The notes beneath the pieces were generated by a model, which was not told the origin of the DNA, searched no databases, and saw nothing but the letters and a program-made list of their open reading frames with translations. From contig NZ_BSNM01000027.1 of the NCBI RefSeq assembly GCF_030159995.1, forward strand, positions 186,001-250,000: a DNA stretch of 64,000 nucleotides. Reading direction: 5' to 3'. Made by a program: the position numbers and the translations under genes. Shown here piece by piece: positions 23,601 through 32,216 of this stretch; positions within the stretch are counted from its first letter, which is position 1; each line of letters begins with the position of its first letter. Source of the stretch: Litoribrevibacter albus (GTDB lineage Bacteria; Pseudomonadota; Gammaproteobacteria; Pseudomonadales; Litoribrevibacteraceae).

Positions 23601-24384
23601 GAACCAATGTCAAGTCACCACCAGCTCTTCTGGTCAACTACCTGTCTCGGTCACAGTAACGGATCAACCAACCGCAGGAGATGCTCTGTCTACGTCTGCA
23701 ACCATGACGTTGAACGTACTCGAAGACCTTGCGCCGTTTGTTGGCAGCATTTACTCAGTACCCTTCTCCGCCATTGATGCAGGCCAAGGTAATGTCAGAG
23801 ACATTCTTTTCAAAGCGTTTGTGGATGACGACTTTACCTTACCGGAGAACTTGACCTTCAGCTGGTCAGTACAGGCAAGTGACGGTTCCGGTTCGCCAAT
23901 TACGGGAACTGATCCTGAACTTACCGTTGCCTCCGGTACGCTCAGCGCGGGTGACTACACCGTATCTGTCACGGTCACTGATACCGCAGCAAATGAAACC
24001 ACAGAGACTCGAAGCTATCTGGTTCAAGAGCACCAAGCGCCGACGGTTCAGGTGCCATCCAACAAAACGGTACTGACCAACAGCGAGAGTCCTGCGACCA
24101 ATGCAGAAGACATCATTGTTGTGGCCGTTGCCCAGGATGACGTAACGCCGATTGAATCACTCGTCTACTCCTGGACAGTCACCGGTGGCAGCTTAATCGA
24201 TCCGATCATGCAAAGTACCGCCACCTTGACCATTCCGGCAGGCACTCTGGAAGCAGGCAGCTATACCGCCACGGTGTCGGTCAGTGACGGCCAACCAGGT
24301 GAACCGGCAACGAAAACAACCGAGGCTACTGTCGTAATCGACGTCTTCAGTGAGCCAAGCGATACAACAGTAATCGTTCAATAA
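20692..24384 (+). CDS. Very large lipoprotein with Ig/PKD-like repeats
   Basis: About 1230 residues from ATG 20692, which is preferred over a GTG three codons upstream because AGGGAG lies eight bases before it. A lipoprotein signal ends in the lipobox LQGC (lipidated Cys21), followed by a Ser/Gly linker. Residue +2 is Asp, the inner-membrane retention signal of the enterobacterial Lol system; whether that holds here is unknown. Regions include an N-terminal beta-rich part, a carboxypeptidase-regulatory-like fold at about 270-340 (GATVNILG...DDNGQFNVTVPD), and a run of Ig/PKD-like domains from about 800 to the end. There is no catalytic motif. A surface scaffold or adhesin-like role is inferred. 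It is followed closely by another lipoprotein gene. Confidence 0.8.
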   Translation: MLRKPILPLVLAASTLFLQGCDNDKSSHSSSSSGPGTSGAETTTFTVCVDNSNVSSSCDPSVATVSAATQMDRALKAFLFNPAYAAAVTGLSEFFVFYVDANGTILTDPAAPAPALASVSTTGLADGFYRITVTGTPTDNISDSQFPVITADFNGNLTAAAIEAAGTLAALNTSQNGATFTTPFVLLSDLSDADGDGVTLDRISSDLSVAIIENDLLSTQTAATLDTFVDDATTDAIDARTTNPDADLTQVVIDNQPDPDPTVQVYEDMVVSGTVSGSSSAQAAATTSETGVAIDGATVNILGLDQTGATVFSAVTQTDDNGQFNVTVPDIENSEASVLTRIEVTIQKDGYIVGEKVFTDGFESGATLSLRALLGQETVVTQSRDQLAITASGERTFRLGLIKYSNGEVAAVAGQQFADARASADSSTLLDMAIPEDCVPTDTTAVTARVAYFDPNDQTDVQSFPGSFQGTGDDTAGGNGINLDATANDETYRLVSSVFSQVKLENQDGDNLSIDSNCGTTDGATAAAEGDAAIMTLNVPLESYDTITEDTDADTEGVQVPIYIYKNGWKFAGNGTLVVLSDVANEDYTLYTGTVPPDANVTPDLFVQITVTEGNEWIKWVNLDWPIRPEVNAQTLCLMGSIHFDGSDSDNLEPYNGSLEIQSPTGWEWAYIDQGDLDFSSILSDGADPSTFTYQVWNWRTNEYEVLTGASAVPEDGEDCDIKLTFEGLLENPLQCKVSGTITKSDTTPAPYFWFEFNASNQFFNWGNTNQQGTYSFGAPCDQDGVINVAGQEFDVLASGFTDGVQTVDIELQNAAPEVWAWAPWRMINGNTVNVEVFAWDPDGEVTSIAATTCEGGTCTAPSSEGQPFTYTADTVGEHTLTFTATDDQQATGTASITIIVDPVGNKPPRFNSFRVDGAFGGVANGIIVGPGGMIDARSGDTVTITAQAFDPDANTMTYAWTGCDTASTTNQCQVTTSSSGQLPVSVTVTDQPTAGDALSTSATMTLNVLEDLAPFVGSIYSVPFSAIDAGQGNVRDILFKAFVDDDFTLPENLTFSWSVQASDGSGSPITGTDPELTVASGTLSAGDYTVSVTVTDTAANETTETRSYLVQEHQAPTVQVPSNKTVLTNSESPATNAEDIIVVAVAQDDVTPIESLVYSWTVTGGSLIDPIMQSTATLTIPAGTLEAGSYTATVSVSDGQPGEPATKTTEATVVIDVFSEPSDTTVIVQ

Positions 24385-24417
24385 CATCAACTTAAAAAAA
24401 TAATTTCATTTTAAAAA

Positions 24418-24439
24418 GATGCCGCTTAGCAGCGGCATC
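24418..24439 (+). other. Perfect hairpin between two lipoprotein genes
   Basis: A 9-bp perfect stem (GATGCCGCT/AGCGGCATC) with the loop TAGC lies between the upstream stop codon and the AAGGAG ribosome site of the downstream gene. There is no T run after it, so it is not a normal terminator. It may protect an mRNA end or tune translation of the second lipoprotein. Confidence 0.6.
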
Positions 24440-24454
24440 GGAAGGAGAAAAATC

Positions 24455-26428
24455 ATGAAAACCAAATTACTTGCGACCTGTATTGCTTCTGCTTGGCTAG
24501 TAACTGGCTGTGGCGGCGGTTCCGGCTCTGGTTCGGACTCGATAGGTTCTTCATCAAGCGCCTCAGAAGGCATCGCTAAAACGGCAAGCGTCAACATTTC
24601 TGCAGCCTTCCCTGAATCAGCACAGGCAGCAGCCATTGATGCCAATGCCCAATCCATTGCTGTCGCGTTTTATCCATCGGAAGCAGGCAGCATTGAAGAA
24701 GCCGTTGAGGTAGTTAAGCTATCCGCTCAATGCTTACATGAGAGTGGTTTCTTTGATTGGGAGTGTTTGCCGGAAGATGCACCTGCCATTGGAGAACCCA
24801 GCGTCCTGACCGCTGGCTCACCGTCTGTCTCCATCAACCTGATTCCGGGTAAGTATCGAATAGAGGCCTACCAATTTGATACTGCAGCTCCGGACGCAGA
24901 AACGGTTCCGATTTCTGCGACTTCGTCTTTTGTTACCCTATCTTCCGGTGCTCACAGCGTCGAACTGAACCTGGTACATGCCACCTGGACTGCGGATGCT
25001 CCCATTACCTTACAACTGCTGAATACCTCACCGGTTGATGACACCAGTACGGCGATTGACCTCAACCCCGACGTTGCAGGCACTCAAACTATCGCAGACC
25101 TTTTGGAAATGACCGATCAGCCAATCGTGGGATTGCACTTGGTGGGTATGCCAACCTTTATGTCTGAGGTGGAAGCCTTCTTTGGCAATGGCGCCAGCGG
25201 TGCAACCCCAGCCTTTGACGTCCCAATGGATACCGAGATGGACCAAGAGGAACTGGCCAATGAAATCATGATGCAATGGCTGGGCGAAACAACACATGTT
25301 TCCGTACTCAGACAATCCACAACCACTTCAGGTGAAACCGCCGTATGGTGGTGGGATGATCCAAATATGGATAATTCTTGCAACATCGCCTCATCCTTCG
25401 ACGATCTCACCGGAGCTGAAGTGTGTGTTGAACGTTTTGCCAGCCCGGCAACCCTGCTGCAAGGTTATCAACCGGAAGTGGGTAACAGTAATATTCTCAA
25501 CACGGGAGAACTCTTTGCTGAATACGAAGAATGGTCGCCTGATGGCAGCTTTAGCGTAGAAGGCGGACTAGCCACGGTTCCGTTCCAGTTTGAGGAACCA
25601 GAGATTACCGTAGCAAACGGTACCGTTACGCTTAACTGGGGTGACGGTCAAAACTTTGCTGATGTCTACACTCAAGAGCTGGAAACGCTTGCAGGCTTTG
25701 AACAAGCCACCTTCCTGGATTTTGAAACAGAATCCGGAAGCACCACGTTCCCTGATGATGCCAACAGCCTCACAGACGTTGCAGGACCAACCATCACCGG
25801 AGGCACCAGCATTACCGGAACACTCATTGAGTTTATGTTCCAGTTTGAAGAAACCAACGGGGCAGCAACTGTGCCCACCGTACCTGACACCATTGTTCCT
25901 GATGCAATGTCACCAGACATCACTGCGTCAATCATGGCCAGCCAGGCTGCTGTAGCATCCGGTCTGATCGCACAACCGGCCGCCACCAGCAATGGCGATA
26001 ACTGTAGCCCAATCACTGAAAGCTTCTCCGGAGTCTTCACCAAGTTCATCTGGGACGACGTCAACAGCACTTGGCTCGGCGGTACCTGGAACTACACTTA
26101 CTTCCTGTCTGACACAGACCAGGATGGAATTGTTGATACCGTGGAAGGCGACGATTTGAACGGCGACGGCTCGATAGATCAGTTTGAAGTAGGCGTCTAT
26201 GAAAACTGGCTGTGTGACTGGGACGACATTAATCAGGTTGAGGTGTGTCAGGACTTGGATGGCGTAGCCAACGACACCACAGACAAGTTTGAAACTGTCC
26301 CGGTTGGTTTTGAAGAAACAGGCACAGGTGAATACTGCTTGCATTCATTCACAATGACCGCAGGTCAGTTGAGTTTCTCGTTCACTGATCTTCTTTCAGC
26401 AACCGATGTAACGGTTCAAAACCAATAA
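24455..26428 (+). CDS. Large lipoprotein with calcium-binding-type motif
   Basis: A 657-residue lipoprotein from ATG 24455. That start gives a proper signal peptide (MKTKLLATC...LVTGC, lipidated Cys19, Gly at +2) and has GGAAGGAG seven bases upstream; the longer frame would put nine charged residues before it. A Gly/Ser linker follows. The body is acidic and beta-rich with several Cys. Near residues 560-590 an aspartate-rich segment (DTDQDGIVDTVEGDD, then NGDGSIDQFE) resembles thrombospondin type-3 or EF-hand calcium loops. It is probably co-transcribed with the 1230-residue lipoprotein 70 bases upstream, and the two may work together at the cell surface. The function is unknown. Confidence 0.78.
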   Translation: MKTKLLATCIASAWLVTGCGGGSGSGSDSIGSSSSASEGIAKTASVNISAAFPESAQAAAIDANAQSIAVAFYPSEAGSIEEAVEVVKLSAQCLHESGFFDWECLPEDAPAIGEPSVLTAGSPSVSINLIPGKYRIEAYQFDTAAPDAETVPISATSSFVTLSSGAHSVELNLVHATWTADAPITLQLLNTSPVDDTSTAIDLNPDVAGTQTIADLLEMTDQPIVGLHLVGMPTFMSEVEAFFGNGASGATPAFDVPMDTEMDQEELANEIMMQWLGETTHVSVLRQSTTTSGETAVWWWDDPNMDNSCNIASSFDDLTGAEVCVERFASPATLLQGYQPEVGNSNILNTGELFAEYEEWSPDGSFSVEGGLATVPFQFEEPEITVANGTVTLNWGDGQNFADVYTQELETLAGFEQATFLDFETESGSTTFPDDANSLTDVAGPTITGGTSITGTLIEFMFQFEETNGAATVPTVPDTIVPDAMSPDITASIMASQAAVASGLIAQPAATSNGDNCSPITESFSGVFTKFIWDDVNSTWLGGTWNYTYFLSDTDQDGIVDTVEGDDLNGDGSIDQFEVGVYENWLCDWDDINQVEVCQDLDGVANDTTDKFETVPVGFEETGTGEYCLHSFTMTAGQLSFSFTDLLSATDVTVQNQ

Positions 26429-26463
26429 CAGTCCAAACCAATAACGGTCCAAACCGATAACAA
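26415..26463 (+). repeat. 16-bp tandem repeat at the end of the lipoprotein gene
   Basis: The end of the gene (TTCAAAACCAATAACAG, containing the stop codon TAA at 26426-26428) is repeated twice downstream at a 16-base period (26432-26447 and 26448-26463, TCCAAACCrATAAC). Each copy carries an in-frame-looking AATAA, so the repeat may have grown by slippage without affecting the protein. Confidence 0.65.
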
Positions 26464-26479
26464 TCAAAGCAAAGCAACC

Positions 26480-26515
26480 GGATTGGTAACCCACCAGGGG
26501 TTACCAATCCTTTCT
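26480..26515 (+). terminator. Intrinsic terminator after the lipoprotein gene pair
   Basis: A 13-bp perfect stem (26480-26492 with 26498-26510, core GGTAACCC/GGGTTACC) with a five-base loop is followed by TTTCT. The stem is strong and the T tract is short. Confidence 0.75.
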
Positions 26516-26651
26516 CTAACATCAACCTCCGTTCAGAGATACCGACATTATCTCTGAACGTCTTGTTCGATTTTCTGAAACCATTCAGTTCAGCTAAAAC
26601 GAGCCTGATGAACTATGGTTAAAGAACCTTCGTTATGTTCAGGCAAATGGT

Positions 26652-29543
26652 ATGCAATTGAAGAATATGGACTTTCTAAACCTAACAGCACACTCGACTT
26701 CTCAGACTCCGAAAACAAATTACCCATTGCATTTAATCTCGTTGTTTTTGCTATTCCTCTTAACTACTTCTCTGCAGATACAACAGGTACAAGCACAACC
26801 AATAAGTAACCAATTATCTGACGATCGCACCGTCGTCGCGTTGTTTAAGGAAGACCCTCACCAGATTTCAATTTACCTCTCAGGCAAACCTGTATATCCG
26901 GTGCAAATACTCAAGTCCGGAAGCCATTGGCAAGCGTCTTTGGTCGCATCAGACACCACCTCTGTTGAAAAACTCTTACTGGCAGCCAGAGCTCATCCGT
27001 CAGTCATCATGGCAGAACGTACTTACTCAGCCACAACCAATTTAATTCCCAACGACCCGGTTTTCTCCGACGCCAGTAACAACACCAATCATCATCAGCA
27101 AATCGACAGTGAAGAGGCCTGGGATCTTCGGACCGATTGCCGTTCTGTGGTCGTGGCGATTGTCGATACCGGCGTCGACCAGGATCATCCGGACATTGCC
27201 GATAATCTCTGGATAAACCCCAATGAAGTCGCAGACAATGGCATTGATGACGACAATAACGGATACATTGACGACATCAATGGCGCCTGTGTTCGCACCG
27301 ATTGTGCCGCATCAACCATTGAAGATAATTTTGGTCACGGAAGTCACGTGGCGGGTTTATTAGCCGCTGTGGGCAATAATCAGGTAGGCGTCACAGGCGT
27401 CTGTTGGAATGCAGAACTGATGATTGTAAAAAGCCTCGGGGATAACGGCTCTGGCTCCACCAGTGACGTCGCTGCGGGCATCAATTATGCGGTGAACAAC
27501 GGCGCAGACATCATCAATACCTCCCTGACCATCAGCAGTTACAGCAGTGCAATTGAATCGGCCATCGAACAGGCTAATCAGGCGGGCGTTCTGGTCATCG
27601 CCGCAGCAGGTAACTTTGGTTCCGACAACGACAGTACCCCGGTCTATCCTGCAAATTTACGGACGACCTACGACAACCTGATGTCCATTGCCAATGTCGG
27701 TCTCACCGATCAACTCTACAGTAGGAGTAATTTTGGATTAACCACTGTAGATATCGCCGCACCGGGCGTTAATCTTTATAGCACCTGGAAGAATGGTCAG
27801 TATGCAAATTCCACGGGAACATCGATGGCCTCACCGATAGTTGCCGGTATTGCCGCCTTGTTAATGGCCGAAAAAACGCAGTCCGCCGCAGAGGCAAAAG
27901 CCAGAATCCTCACCTCGGCACGAGCCATTTCCGAACTTGAATGGAACCTGTTACAGCCTGCTGTGGTGAATGCCAATACAGCGCTATCCAATATTGATAG
28001 CACGCCATTGGCCTTATTTAGGGCAGAAGCCAATGATGGCAGTTATCAACTCTACGGCTACGACCTCAGCAATGTGGATACTGCGCGATACACCGAGTTC
28101 TTACTGTCAGGCGAAACCGCAACCGACATCACCAGCTTTCAACAACAAACCGATGAGTTGATTCAGTTGACGTTACCTGCTAACAGTAAGTCAGGCGTAT
28201 TTCAGCTCTATCGCAACGCGGAAGCATCCAACCAGGTATTCATCAAACGAACCATCGTCGCCCCCAGTAGCGTCACTTTCGAGCGTGACGACAGCCAATT
28301 GACATTGTCCTGGAATAATCCGCAGAACGCCGATGTCATCAGCATTGAACGAGGAGTGCCCGGTCAGGTTTATCAGGAAATTGCCTCAGTCACCGCGCCC
28401 AACAGTGTCTATCAAGACACCATAGATCCGGAGCAAAAATATTATTACCGTTTGCGTGGCAGTTATGACTACATTGATCCCTCGACCAACAGTCAGGCCA
28501 CCGAATTCTCGGTCTACAGCAATACCATCATCACCTCTACGGATGACTCAGGCGAAAACTTCTGGTTAACCGAAAGTCTGCCAACCGTTGGGCTTAACAG
28601 TGAGCTGTCGTTGCAATTAACCGCCACAGCCAGTGGCACCTTCACCCTCGCTAACGGCCAATTACCGACAGGTCTTTCCCTTTCTTCCACCGGAAAGTTG
28701 ACCGGAACCGTCACGAATATAGGCAGTTATACATTCGCCATCGATTTTTATCCCACAGGTACAGATCAAAAAGACAGCCGCACTTTCACCATGATCGTGT
28801 CTGATCGTGCCGCTGGAAGCATGCAGCTCACCGATCAGCAAAGCTTAACATTGACCGTATCCGCCTCTGCAGGAACCCTCAGCAGCATTCAGGCACTCAA
28901 CAGCAGCAGCTTTGATAGCCTCGACGAGGTAACAGTACAGCTGATTCAGCAGATATTAATTTCCAATCTTCCGATCACCTCGGCGGAAGCCAGTGAAATA
29001 TCTATCACGTTGGCGAACTCAAACTCAGGCCAAATCAATGAGATCTACCTCGCTGATACTCGCAATCAGTGGCAAAACGCCACAGACACCAGCATTGCTC
29101 AGGTTGCCAGCAGCAACGCAAGTCTTGTATTGGAAGATGGCGGGGAATTTGATCTCGACGGGCAAGTGAACGGAGAAATCATTGCACGGGTTGCATCGGC
29201 AAGTACCAATAACACCACTGAATCCAGTAAAAGCAGTGACAGCCGCTGTTTCATCGCCTCCGCTGTGTACCCCAACGGCCACCAGGATCTTTCAACACTG
29301 CGCAGTTTCCGTGATCAGGTATTGCTTCAAATGCCAGGAGGACAATGGTTAGTTGATTCTTATTATCGGATGTCACCTCGTTTGGTTGCCTGGATGAAGC
29401 ATCATCCAACACTGCTGTCCTTCACCCGCTCATCCCTGGAAATGGTATCAATCAGTGTACGACAGCCGCTTCTGGTGTTGGGTCTTTTACTGTGCGCGAT
29501 AACGCTTGTCCGCTTGGTCAAAAAACAACTACGAGTCCATTAA
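26652..29543 (+). CDS. Subtilisin-like serine protease with CFI-box C-terminus
   Basis: A 963-residue secreted S8 peptidase. A signal sequence or anchor lies at about residues 24-48 (cleavage probably after VQA). An inhibitor-like propeptide (about 50-135) precedes the catalytic domain (about 140-450), which has the full triad: Asp in AIVDTGVD, His in GHGSHVAG and Ser in GTSMASPIVAG. Fibronectin/Ig-like domains follow (about 540-760). The last about 90 residues start with CFIASAVYPNG and end in a hydrophobic helix with basic residues. This is the CFI-box C-terminal sorting-type region seen on surface proteins of marine bacteria. The start is uncertain; an in-frame ATG at 26667 is an alternative. 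The target protein is unknown. Confidence 0.9.
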   Translation: MQLKNMDFLNLTAHSTSQTPKTNYPLHLISLFLLFLLTTSLQIQQVQAQPISNQLSDDRTVVALFKEDPHQISIYLSGKPVYPVQILKSGSHWQASLVASDTTSVEKLLLAARAHPSVIMAERTYSATTNLIPNDPVFSDASNNTNHHQQIDSEEAWDLRTDCRSVVVAIVDTGVDQDHPDIADNLWINPNEVADNGIDDDNNGYIDDINGACVRTDCAASTIEDNFGHGSHVAGLLAAVGNNQVGVTGVCWNAELMIVKSLGDNGSGSTSDVAAGINYAVNNGADIINTSLTISSYSSAIESAIEQANQAGVLVIAAAGNFGSDNDSTPVYPANLRTTYDNLMSIANVGLTDQLYSRSNFGLTTVDIAAPGVNLYSTWKNGQYANSTGTSMASPIVAGIAALLMAEKTQSAAEAKARILTSARAISELEWNLLQPAVVNANTALSNIDSTPLALFRAEANDGSYQLYGYDLSNVDTARYTEFLLSGETATDITSFQQQTDELIQLTLPANSKSGVFQLYRNAEASNQVFIKRTIVAPSSVTFERDDSQLTLSWNNPQNADVISIERGVPGQVYQEIASVTAPNSVYQDTIDPEQKYYYRLRGSYDYIDPSTNSQATEFSVYSNTIITSTDDSGENFWLTESLPTVGLNSELSLQLTATASGTFTLANGQLPTGLSLSSTGKLTGTVTNIGSYTFAIDFYPTGTDQKDSRTFTMIVSDRAAGSMQLTDQQSLTLTVSASAGTLSSIQALNSSSFDSLDEVTVQLIQQILISNLPITSAEASEISITLANSNSGQINEIYLADTRNQWQNATDTSIAQVASSNASLVLEDGGEFDLDGQVNGEIIARVASASTNNTTESSKSSDSRCFIASAVYPNGHQDLSTLRSFRDQVLLQMPGGQWLVDSYYRMSPRLVAWMKHHPTLLSFTRSSLEMVSISVRQPLLVLGLLLCAITLVRLVKKQLRVH

Positions 29544-29595
29544 AAATCTGATAAAGTGCGTGCTCATATCCCTTCAGATAAGAGCATTGCACTTG

Positions 29596-30375
29596 ATGGA
29601 TCTTTTAAACGAATTAGCAACCTTATTGCCCCATTGGCACACTTGGCTATTACTGTTACTGGCCGCGTTCAGTGCCGGCTTTATTGATGCAATCGCCGGC
29701 GGCGGTGGGCTGATTACAATCCCAGCTCTGCTGATGGCCGGATTACCGCCGCATCTGGCATTAGGCACCAACAAGCTAAGCTCTTCTTTTGGGTCTTTCA
29801 CCGCAACCCTGGTATTTATTCGTAAAGGCATCTTCAACCCCAAACACTGGCTGTTGTTGCTCTTTGCAACCCTGGCTGGCGCGATAATAGGAACCATTGC
29901 GGCTTCGCTGATCAGTATCGACATACTTAACCAAGTGCTTCCCATGATCATTATTGGCGTGGCGATCTATATGCTCTTTCAAAATTACTCAAATCTGGAT
30001 ACCAACCGCCCCCCTTATCCAAGATCAAACGCTGTGAAAATTACACAAGGATGCAGTATTGGCTTCTATGACGGCATCGCCGGGCCTGGTACCGGTTCCT
30101 TTTGGGTAGTGTCCAATCTTATCTTGTACAAACAATCGCTGCTTCAGTCGTCGGGCATTGCCCGGGCCATGAACTTTGTTAGTAACATCACATCGCTGGT
30201 TACCTTTGCGATATTGGGTCATGTGAATTGGATGATTGGAATCGCAATGGGCCTGGTTTTGCTCATCGGAGCCTGGTTAGGTGCACATCTGGCCATTTCC
30301 AAAGGCGCGCACTTAATTAAGCCCATTTTTATGACGGTTGTGATTGCTATTTCAGTTAAATTATTGGCGTTCTAA
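29596..30375 (+). CDS. TSUP-family (TauE/SafE) membrane permease
   Basis: A 259-residue inner-membrane protein with about eight hydrophobic helices. The signature GFIDAIAGGGGLITIPALL near the N-terminus and its internal counterpart GFYDGIAGPGTGSFW mark the TSUP (sulfite exporter TauE/SafE) family, which moves small sulfur- or carbon-containing anions. The start at ATG 29596 gives a normal short N-terminus; longer frames would overlap the protease gene. The ribosome site is weak. Neighbours give no hint of the substrate, which is the usual situation for this family. Confidence 0.88.
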   Translation: MDLLNELATLLPHWHTWLLLLLAAFSAGFIDAIAGGGGLITIPALLMAGLPPHLALGTNKLSSSFGSFTATLVFIRKGIFNPKHWLLLLFATLAGAIIGTIAASLISIDILNQVLPMIIIGVAIYMLFQNYSNLDTNRPPYPRSNAVKITQGCSIGFYDGIAGPGTGSFWVVSNLILYKQSLLQSSGIARAMNFVSNITSLVTFAILGHVNWMIGIAMGLVLLIGAWLGAHLAISKGAHLIKPIFMTVVIAISVKLLAF

Positions 30376-30881
30376 ATGCACGTTCGAGCTCTTCTATGAA
30401 AACATAAGGGCTCGCGACGGTTTTCCACAAAATCTGTGGATAACTTTGTGGATTATGATATTAAAAAGTCCTCAAAGCGTCATAAATCGTACACAAACCC
30501 AAATTGATCATTTTTTAACCAATAAAATAAATACTATATTTTTCAACAACTTATAAAAGTCAATAGCTAGAAAACCATTTTTATCATTCTTTTTCGGTCT
30601 AAAAATACTGAGCGAAACATTGACATGGTTATTTGTGCATATTTTACCCATTGAAACACACACGAGCCCTAACTTTGTGCACCAAATCACTGCTTTAAAC
30701 AAAGATTTTTTTATCAAAACAAAGCGCTTTAAATCAGTGCACTCCTGAAATTTTAACTAAAGTGTTAAACTTTCTGAAAAGGACATCTAGGGAACTTATT
30801 GAGAAGTCTCCTAGACTCTAAGTAAGCATCGAGCAGCTATAAAGTAGCTTCTTCATCTAACATGATTTCAAGGCAATAAGT
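30376..30881. other. AT-rich gap with a cluster of DnaA-box-like sites
   Basis: No gene is seen in these 506 bases. At 30421-30455 three DnaA-box-like nonamers lie within 35 bases: TTTTCCACA (30421-30429, one mismatch), TGTGGATAA (30435-30443, perfect consensus on the minus strand) and TGTGGATTA (30447-30455, one mismatch). They are followed by about 300 strongly AT-rich bases. dnaA, dnaN, rpmH and gidA are not in the window, so this is not an obvious oriC; it could be a DnaA-titration or DnaA-controlled promoter region. The 3' part should contain the avtA promoter. Confidence 0.5.
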
Positions 30882-32144
30882 ATGAAGTTTTCGGCCTTTG
30901 GCAAAAAATTTACAAGCGAATCCGGCATCCTGAATTTAATGGAAGATTTAGGAAATGCCCTGGCAAACCCGGACTCACGTAATATGATCATGATGGGCGG
31001 AGGCAACCCTGCACATATTCCGGAAATTGAAGACATCATTCGACAACGACTGATCGATATTTCACAAGACACACACGAACTCCAACAGTTTATTGGTGTG
31101 TATGATACGCCGCAGGGAGAGAAAGCTTTCCGTCAATCTCTTGCCAGCTTGTTAAGCAAAGAATTCGGCTGGCCTCTAACCGAAGACCACATAGCGTTAA
31201 CCAATGGTAGCCAATCCGCTTTCTTCATGCTGTTTAACCTTCTGGCAGGAGAACAAGAACAAGGGAGTCGCAAGCACATCCTGTTTCCTATGGCGCCAGA
31301 GTACATTGGTTACGCGGACGCAGGCTTGAGTAAAGATTGTTTTAAAGCCTGTAAACCAGAGATAGAACTGATCGGTGAACACCAGTTTAAATACCGTGTG
31401 GACTTTGATGCACTGTCCATCAATGAAGACACGGCTGCAATTTGCGTCTCTCGGCCAACAAACCCGACAGGCAATGTGGTGACCGACGAGGAAGTTCAGC
31501 GTCTGGATGAGCTGGCGAAACAACACCAAATACCGCTGATTATTGATGGCGCTTATGGCACGCCATTCCCCGACATCATCTTCAGTGAAGCAACACCGAT
31601 TTGGAATGACAACATCATCCTCTGTTTAAGTTTATCCAAGTTCGGTCTGCCCGCTGCCCGCACAGGTATCGTGATTGCAAAGCCGGAAATCGTTCAGGCG
31701 ATCAGCAACGTCAACGCCATTCTCAGTTTGGCAACGAACAGTATTGGCGCCCGACTAGCTCTTCCTCTGGTGGAATCTGGGGATATCCTTAAACTAAGCC
31801 GCGAGGTCATCAAGCCTTTTTATCAAGCCCGCTGTGATCTGGCCATCAAACAATTAGAGTCTGATCTGTCCGGATTACCCGTGAGAGTTCATAAGCCGGA
31901 AGGCGCGATGTTCTTATGGCTGTGGTGTAAGGATCTTCCTATCGACTCACAAGCCTTCTATGAGCGACTCAAAGAAAAAGGGTTAATTGTAGTGCCGGGC
32001 CATTACTTCTTCCCGGGGATGGAAAACGAGGATTGGGCTCATAAGAATGAGTGCATTCGCATTAACTACTCCCAATCGCCAGAACACGTTCAGCAGGGAT
32101 TAACGCTGATTTGTGATGAACTCAAGGCGCTCTATAAGGCTTAA
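30882..32144 (+). CDS. avtA: Valine-pyruvate aminotransferase
   Basis: A 420-residue PLP-dependent class I/II aminotransferase. AvtA interconverts valine plus pyruvate with 2-oxoisovalerate plus alanine (transaminase C). The N-terminus (MKFSAFGKKFTSESGILNLM) and IMMGGGNPAHIPE are characteristic of AvtA. The cofactor lysine is in LSLSKFGLPAARTG, and SRPTNPTGNV is the substrate/PLP loop. The length is typical for the family (about 417). The gene appears monocistronic, with a long AT-rich upstream region and a T-less hairpin downstream (32168-32206). Confidence 0.94.
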   Translation: MKFSAFGKKFTSESGILNLMEDLGNALANPDSRNMIMMGGGNPAHIPEIEDIIRQRLIDISQDTHELQQFIGVYDTPQGEKAFRQSLASLLSKEFGWPLTEDHIALTNGSQSAFFMLFNLLAGEQEQGSRKHILFPMAPEYIGYADAGLSKDCFKACKPEIELIGEHQFKYRVDFDALSINEDTAAICVSRPTNPTGNVVTDEEVQRLDELAKQHQIPLIIDGAYGTPFPDIIFSEATPIWNDNIILCLSLSKFGLPAARTGIVIAKPEIVQAISNVNAILSLATNSIGARLALPLVESGDILKLSREVIKPFYQARCDLAIKQLESDLSGLPVRVHKPEGAMFLWLWCKDLPIDSQAFYERLKEKGLIVVPGHYFFPGMENEDWAHKNECIRINYSQSPEHVQQGLTLICDELKALYKA

Positions 32145-32216
32145 ACTCTACAAGAGCCAGACAAGCCGTTCTCCGTCATCCTGATCCTAGAGTGAAGACG
32201 GAGAACGAGTCTCAAC

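Noticed and set aside
32168-32206. 10-bp inverted repeat (GTTCTCCGTC/GACGGAGAAC) between avtA and rarD
   Set aside because: There is no T run on either strand and the loop is 19 bases, so it is not called a terminator; it may still help stop convergent transcription.
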